A stretch of 34,094 bases of DNA, taken from positions 1 through 34,094 of the forward strand of contig CAZYVD010000024.1 in NCBI GenBank assembly GCA_964651045.1. Direction: 5' to 3'. Position numbers and translations under genes: made by a program. The notes under the pieces are model-generated. The model was given only the letters and a program-made list of their open reading frames with translations. It did no database searches and was not told where the DNA came from. Each line of letters starts with the position of its first letter. The first letter of the stretch is position 1. Shown here piece after piece: positions 32,366 to 34,094 of this stretch. The stretch comes from CAZYVD01 sp964651045 (lineage in GTDB: Bacteria; Zhuqueibacterota; QNDG01; DSAB01).

Positions 32366-32690
32366 GTCACTTGAAAAAAGATACACCACTTTTCCAAAAG
32401 ATATTCAGGTGCTTAATATGGTTAGTGATCTGCAAAAAGCAGCAAATTTAAAATCTGTTAATAGTGAATTAATGCGGAACCACTTGTACCGTGCAACAAT
32501 TCTGCTTGATTACATCATTAATGATCCAAAATGGAGAAATGCTCTTGGGGAACTTTTACGTCTTCGGGAGGTTATCTGCTCGGTAATAGAAGGTATTGAT
32601 TACGCACCACTGGAACAGGTGATCAGGGCAGCGGTGCTGTTGGATTCTTCTGCCTATAAAAGAATTAAAGGTATCCAAGTTACAATATAA
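32349..32690 (+). CDS. Unrecognised helical protein
   Basis: A 113-residue protein I do not recognise. It is soluble, with no signal peptide, cysteine or obvious motif, and appears mostly alpha-helical (IQVLNMVSDLQKAANLKS; NHLYRATILLDYIINDPKW; LGELLRLREVICSVIEGIDYA; EQVIRAAVLLDS). The repeated Leu/Ile spacing suggests a small helical bundle. ATG 32349 or GTG 32346 could start it; it overlaps the DUF5674-like gene by 17-20 bases, which favours a real coupled gene. A perfect 7-base stem ACCTTTA-AGAT-TAAAGGT (32690-32707) begins at its stop codon and is followed by an AT-rich stretch, a possible weak terminator. Confidence 0.55.
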   Translation: MKDWYKSLEKRYTTFPKDIQVLNMVSDLQKAANLKSVNSELMRNHLYRATILLDYIINDPKWRNALGELLRLREVICSVIEGIDYAPLEQVIRAAVLLDSSAYKRIKGIQVTI

Positions 32691-32750
32691 CCTTTAAGAT
32701 TAAAGGTAAGATTTTATAAGACCTACTAAAAGAGTAGAAAAGAATATAAT

Positions 32751-33698
32751 ATGAATTTTGCTCTTATTGGTGCTGCAGGATACATTGCACCGCGACATTT
32801 AAAGGCAATTAAAGACACTGGAAGCAATCTTGTAGCTGCTGTTGATCCTTTTGATTCTGTGGGCATTCTTGACAGATACTTTGATGATGTGGACTATTTT
32901 AAAGAATTTGAGAGGTTTGACCGCCACATTGAAAAGCTGAGAAGAAAGAAGTCCCCAAGAACAATTGATTATGTATCGATCTGTTCTCCAAATTATCTGC
33001 ATGATGCGCACATAAGATTTGCCCTGCGCGTTGGTGCAGATGCAATATGTGAAAAACCCCTTGTACTGAATCCCTGGAACATTGATGCAATAGAGGAGCT
33101 GGCGCAAGAGACAGGCCATAATGTTTATACAGTTCTTCAGCTGAGACTTCATCCTGCAGTAATATCCCTGAAAAAAGAGATTGAAAAAGAGAGCTCCTCT
33201 GAAAAGCATGATATTGAACTTACATATATAACCCCGAGAGGAAAGTGGTATTTTTATTCATGGAAGGGTGATATCCACAAATCGGGTGGTCTTGCAACAA
33301 ACATTGGTATCCATTTTTTTGACTTGCTGACATGGATTTTTGGAAATGTGGAGGTTGTTGAGGTTCATTTAAAAGAGCAGAAAAAGACTGCCGGATTTCT
33401 TGGATTGGAAAGAGCCAATATTAAATGGTTTTTATCTGTAGACAGAGATGACCTAAAAAAGTGTTCCCAATACTCATCAGGAACAACTTTTCGTTCAATT
33501 ACGATTGATGATAAAGAGATAGAATTTTCAAAAGGATTTGACAATCTGCATACAAAGCTTTACGAGATAACGCTTCAGGGTAAGGGGTTTACAACTGATG
33601 ATGTCAGGCCTTCTATTGAACTGGCCTATCAGATTCGGCATGCTGAGCTTATAAAGCCCGAAAAGAGGAGGCTTCATCCTCTTTTAAATAGAATCTGA
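32751..33698 (+). CDS. WlbA/WbpB-like UDP-GlcNAc(A) 3-dehydrogenase, Gfo/Idh/MocA family
   Basis: NAD-dependent oxidoreductase that oxidises C3 of UDP-N-acetyl-glucuronate before transamination, in the route to diacetamido-uronic acids of O-antigens and capsules. N-terminal Rossmann motif GAAGYIAPRH (7-16), then VAAVDPFDSVGILDRYFDD and FERFDRHIEKLRR, which are typical of the WlbA subgroup; the catalytic EKP at 101-103; SGGLATNIGIHFFDLL with the active-site His. 315 aa. The partner aminotransferase and acetyltransferase genes are expected beyond the right edge or elsewhere. The final codons and TGA stop are made by the start of the repeat that follows, suggesting the original C-terminus was changed slightly. 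Confidence 0.88.
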   Translation: MNFALIGAAGYIAPRHLKAIKDTGSNLVAAVDPFDSVGILDRYFDDVDYFKEFERFDRHIEKLRRKKSPRTIDYVSICSPNYLHDAHIRFALRVGADAICEKPLVLNPWNIDAIEELAQETGHNVYTVLQLRLHPAVISLKKEIEKESSSEKHDIELTYITPRGKWYFYSWKGDIHKSGGLATNIGIHFFDLLTWIFGNVEVVEVHLKEQKKTAGFLGLERANIKWFLSVDRDDLKKCSQYSSGTTFRSITIDDKEIEFSKGFDNLHTKLYEITLQGKGFTTDDVRPSIELAYQIRHAELIKPEKRRLHPLLNRI

Positions 33699-33940
33699 GA
33701 GAATCTGTGCCTGAATCCGTGTCCATCTGTGGTTGAAAAGATGAAACCACAGATTCGCACGGATTATAACACAGATAGCAGAGAGAGAATTGAAATAAAA
33801 TCTGAGAAAATCTGTGCGTGAATCCGTGTTCATCTGTGGTTAAAAAGAGAACAACAGATTTGCACGGATTATTTCACAGATAGCACAGATAAGATTGAAA
33901 GAAAATCTGAGAGAATCTGTGGTTAAATCTGTGTCCACTA
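33692..33940. repeat. Imperfect tandem hairpin repeats (about 105-107-bp period)
   Basis: Two full units start with AATCTGAGA (near 33692 and 33799) and a truncated third begins near 33904. Each full unit is a long hairpin: AATCTGTG, AATCCGTG and ATCTGTGGTT on the left arm, a 9-10-base loop, then the matching AACCACAGAT, CACGGATT and CACAGAT on the right (unit 1: 33703-33776; unit 2: 33810-33881, with one mismatch). The arms themselves repeat an ATCYGTG core. Similar ATCTGTG-rich intergenic repeats are familiar from many environmental genomes. The rest of the right end (33941-34094) is AT-rich and shows no gene that I can support. Confidence 0.85.
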
Positions 33941-34094
33941 AAATATAGAAAGTTCATTGCCACGTTAAAAAAAGAAGATGAATATTGAAGAGGTTAAAGA
34001 TAAATATTTTGAATAAAAAAAATCAAAAAGTTGTGGAAGTCTGATTGACGACATTTATAAATACCGTCTGACGACAATTAAAATTCCCGGTTTT

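Noticed and set aside
32745..32750. TATAAT as a promoter for the wlbA-like gene
   Set aside because: It touches the ATG and has no -35 box at a proper distance; likely chance in an AT-rich gap.
33692..33940. CRISPR array
   Set aside because: The repeats are long hairpins with about 105-base period and similar content between them; there are no unique equal-length spacers and no cas genes.
33978..34016. 12-codon ORF MNIEEVKDKYFE near the right end
   Set aside because: Very short, in AT-rich sequence; could be the relic of a gene, but nothing supports a product.
34046..34076. TGACGACA direct repeat, 23 bases apart, as an attachment or insertion site
   Set aside because: Only 8 bases, no neighbouring integrase or transposase, and cut by the window end.

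Overview
The window is a chromosomal stretch of a low-GC, Gram-negative (diderm, LPS-making), probably anaerobic bacterium. The envelope genes (bamA, tamB-like, two ompH/skp copies, lpxD, an lpxC-fabZ fusion, lpxA, lolA) show an outer membrane with lipid A, and the four-subunit NiFe hydrogenase points to anaerobic redox metabolism. The lpxC-fabZ fusion and the UpxY-like NusG paralog are known from the Bacteroidetes and other FCB-type phyla, so I infer an FCB-like or related uncultivated lineage; no rRNA gene is present to settle it. All convincing genes lie on the + strand. TTG and GTG starts are frequent and usually follow clear Shine-Dalgarno sequences.

Layout. (1) 1-4.6 kb: hydBGDA plus a maturation protease, one tight operon with a good sigma70-type promoter and an intrinsic terminator. 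(2) 4.6-17.2 kb: uppS, tamB-like, bamA, ompH, ompH, lpxD, lpxC-fabZ, lpxA and a LipM-like acyltransferase gene, i.e. undecaprenyl phosphate, outer-membrane protein assembly and lipid A synthesis. (3) 17.2-24.4 kb: a terminator-like leader carrying an aromatic-rich 13-codon ORF, then dxr, rseP, gcvT, comB-like, ftsK and lolA. (4) 24.6-33.7 kb: a surface-polysaccharide region with a Wzc-type tyrosine kinase, a UbiA-family DPPR-synthase-like enzyme, a small SMR-like transporter, a NusG/RfaH-like antiterminator, an orphan HicB-like protein, a DUF2061-APS kinase broken by three in-frame stops, a Sat-CysC fusion making PAPS, a DUF5674-like gene that seems to have lost its N-terminus, an unrecognised ORF and a WlbA-like sugar dehydrogenase. 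(5) 33.7-34.1 kb: imperfect tandem hairpin repeats; the first supplies the stop codon of the wlbA-like gene.

How it fits together: Dxr starts isoprenoid synthesis, UppS makes the undecaprenyl carrier, and the carrier feeds peptidoglycan and the polysaccharide system controlled by the Wzc kinase and NusG-like factor. The Lpx genes make lipid A; Bam/Tam/Skp/LolA build the outer membrane; RseP is the envelope-stress protease. The Sat-CysC/WlbA region suggests a glycan containing acetamido-uronic acid and possibly sulfate groups. I see no clearly new multi-gene system. The most unusual signals are the possible translation-coupled attenuator before dxr, the frame-preserved three-stop cysC pseudogene, the coaxial double dyad before wzc and the hairpin repeats at the right end.
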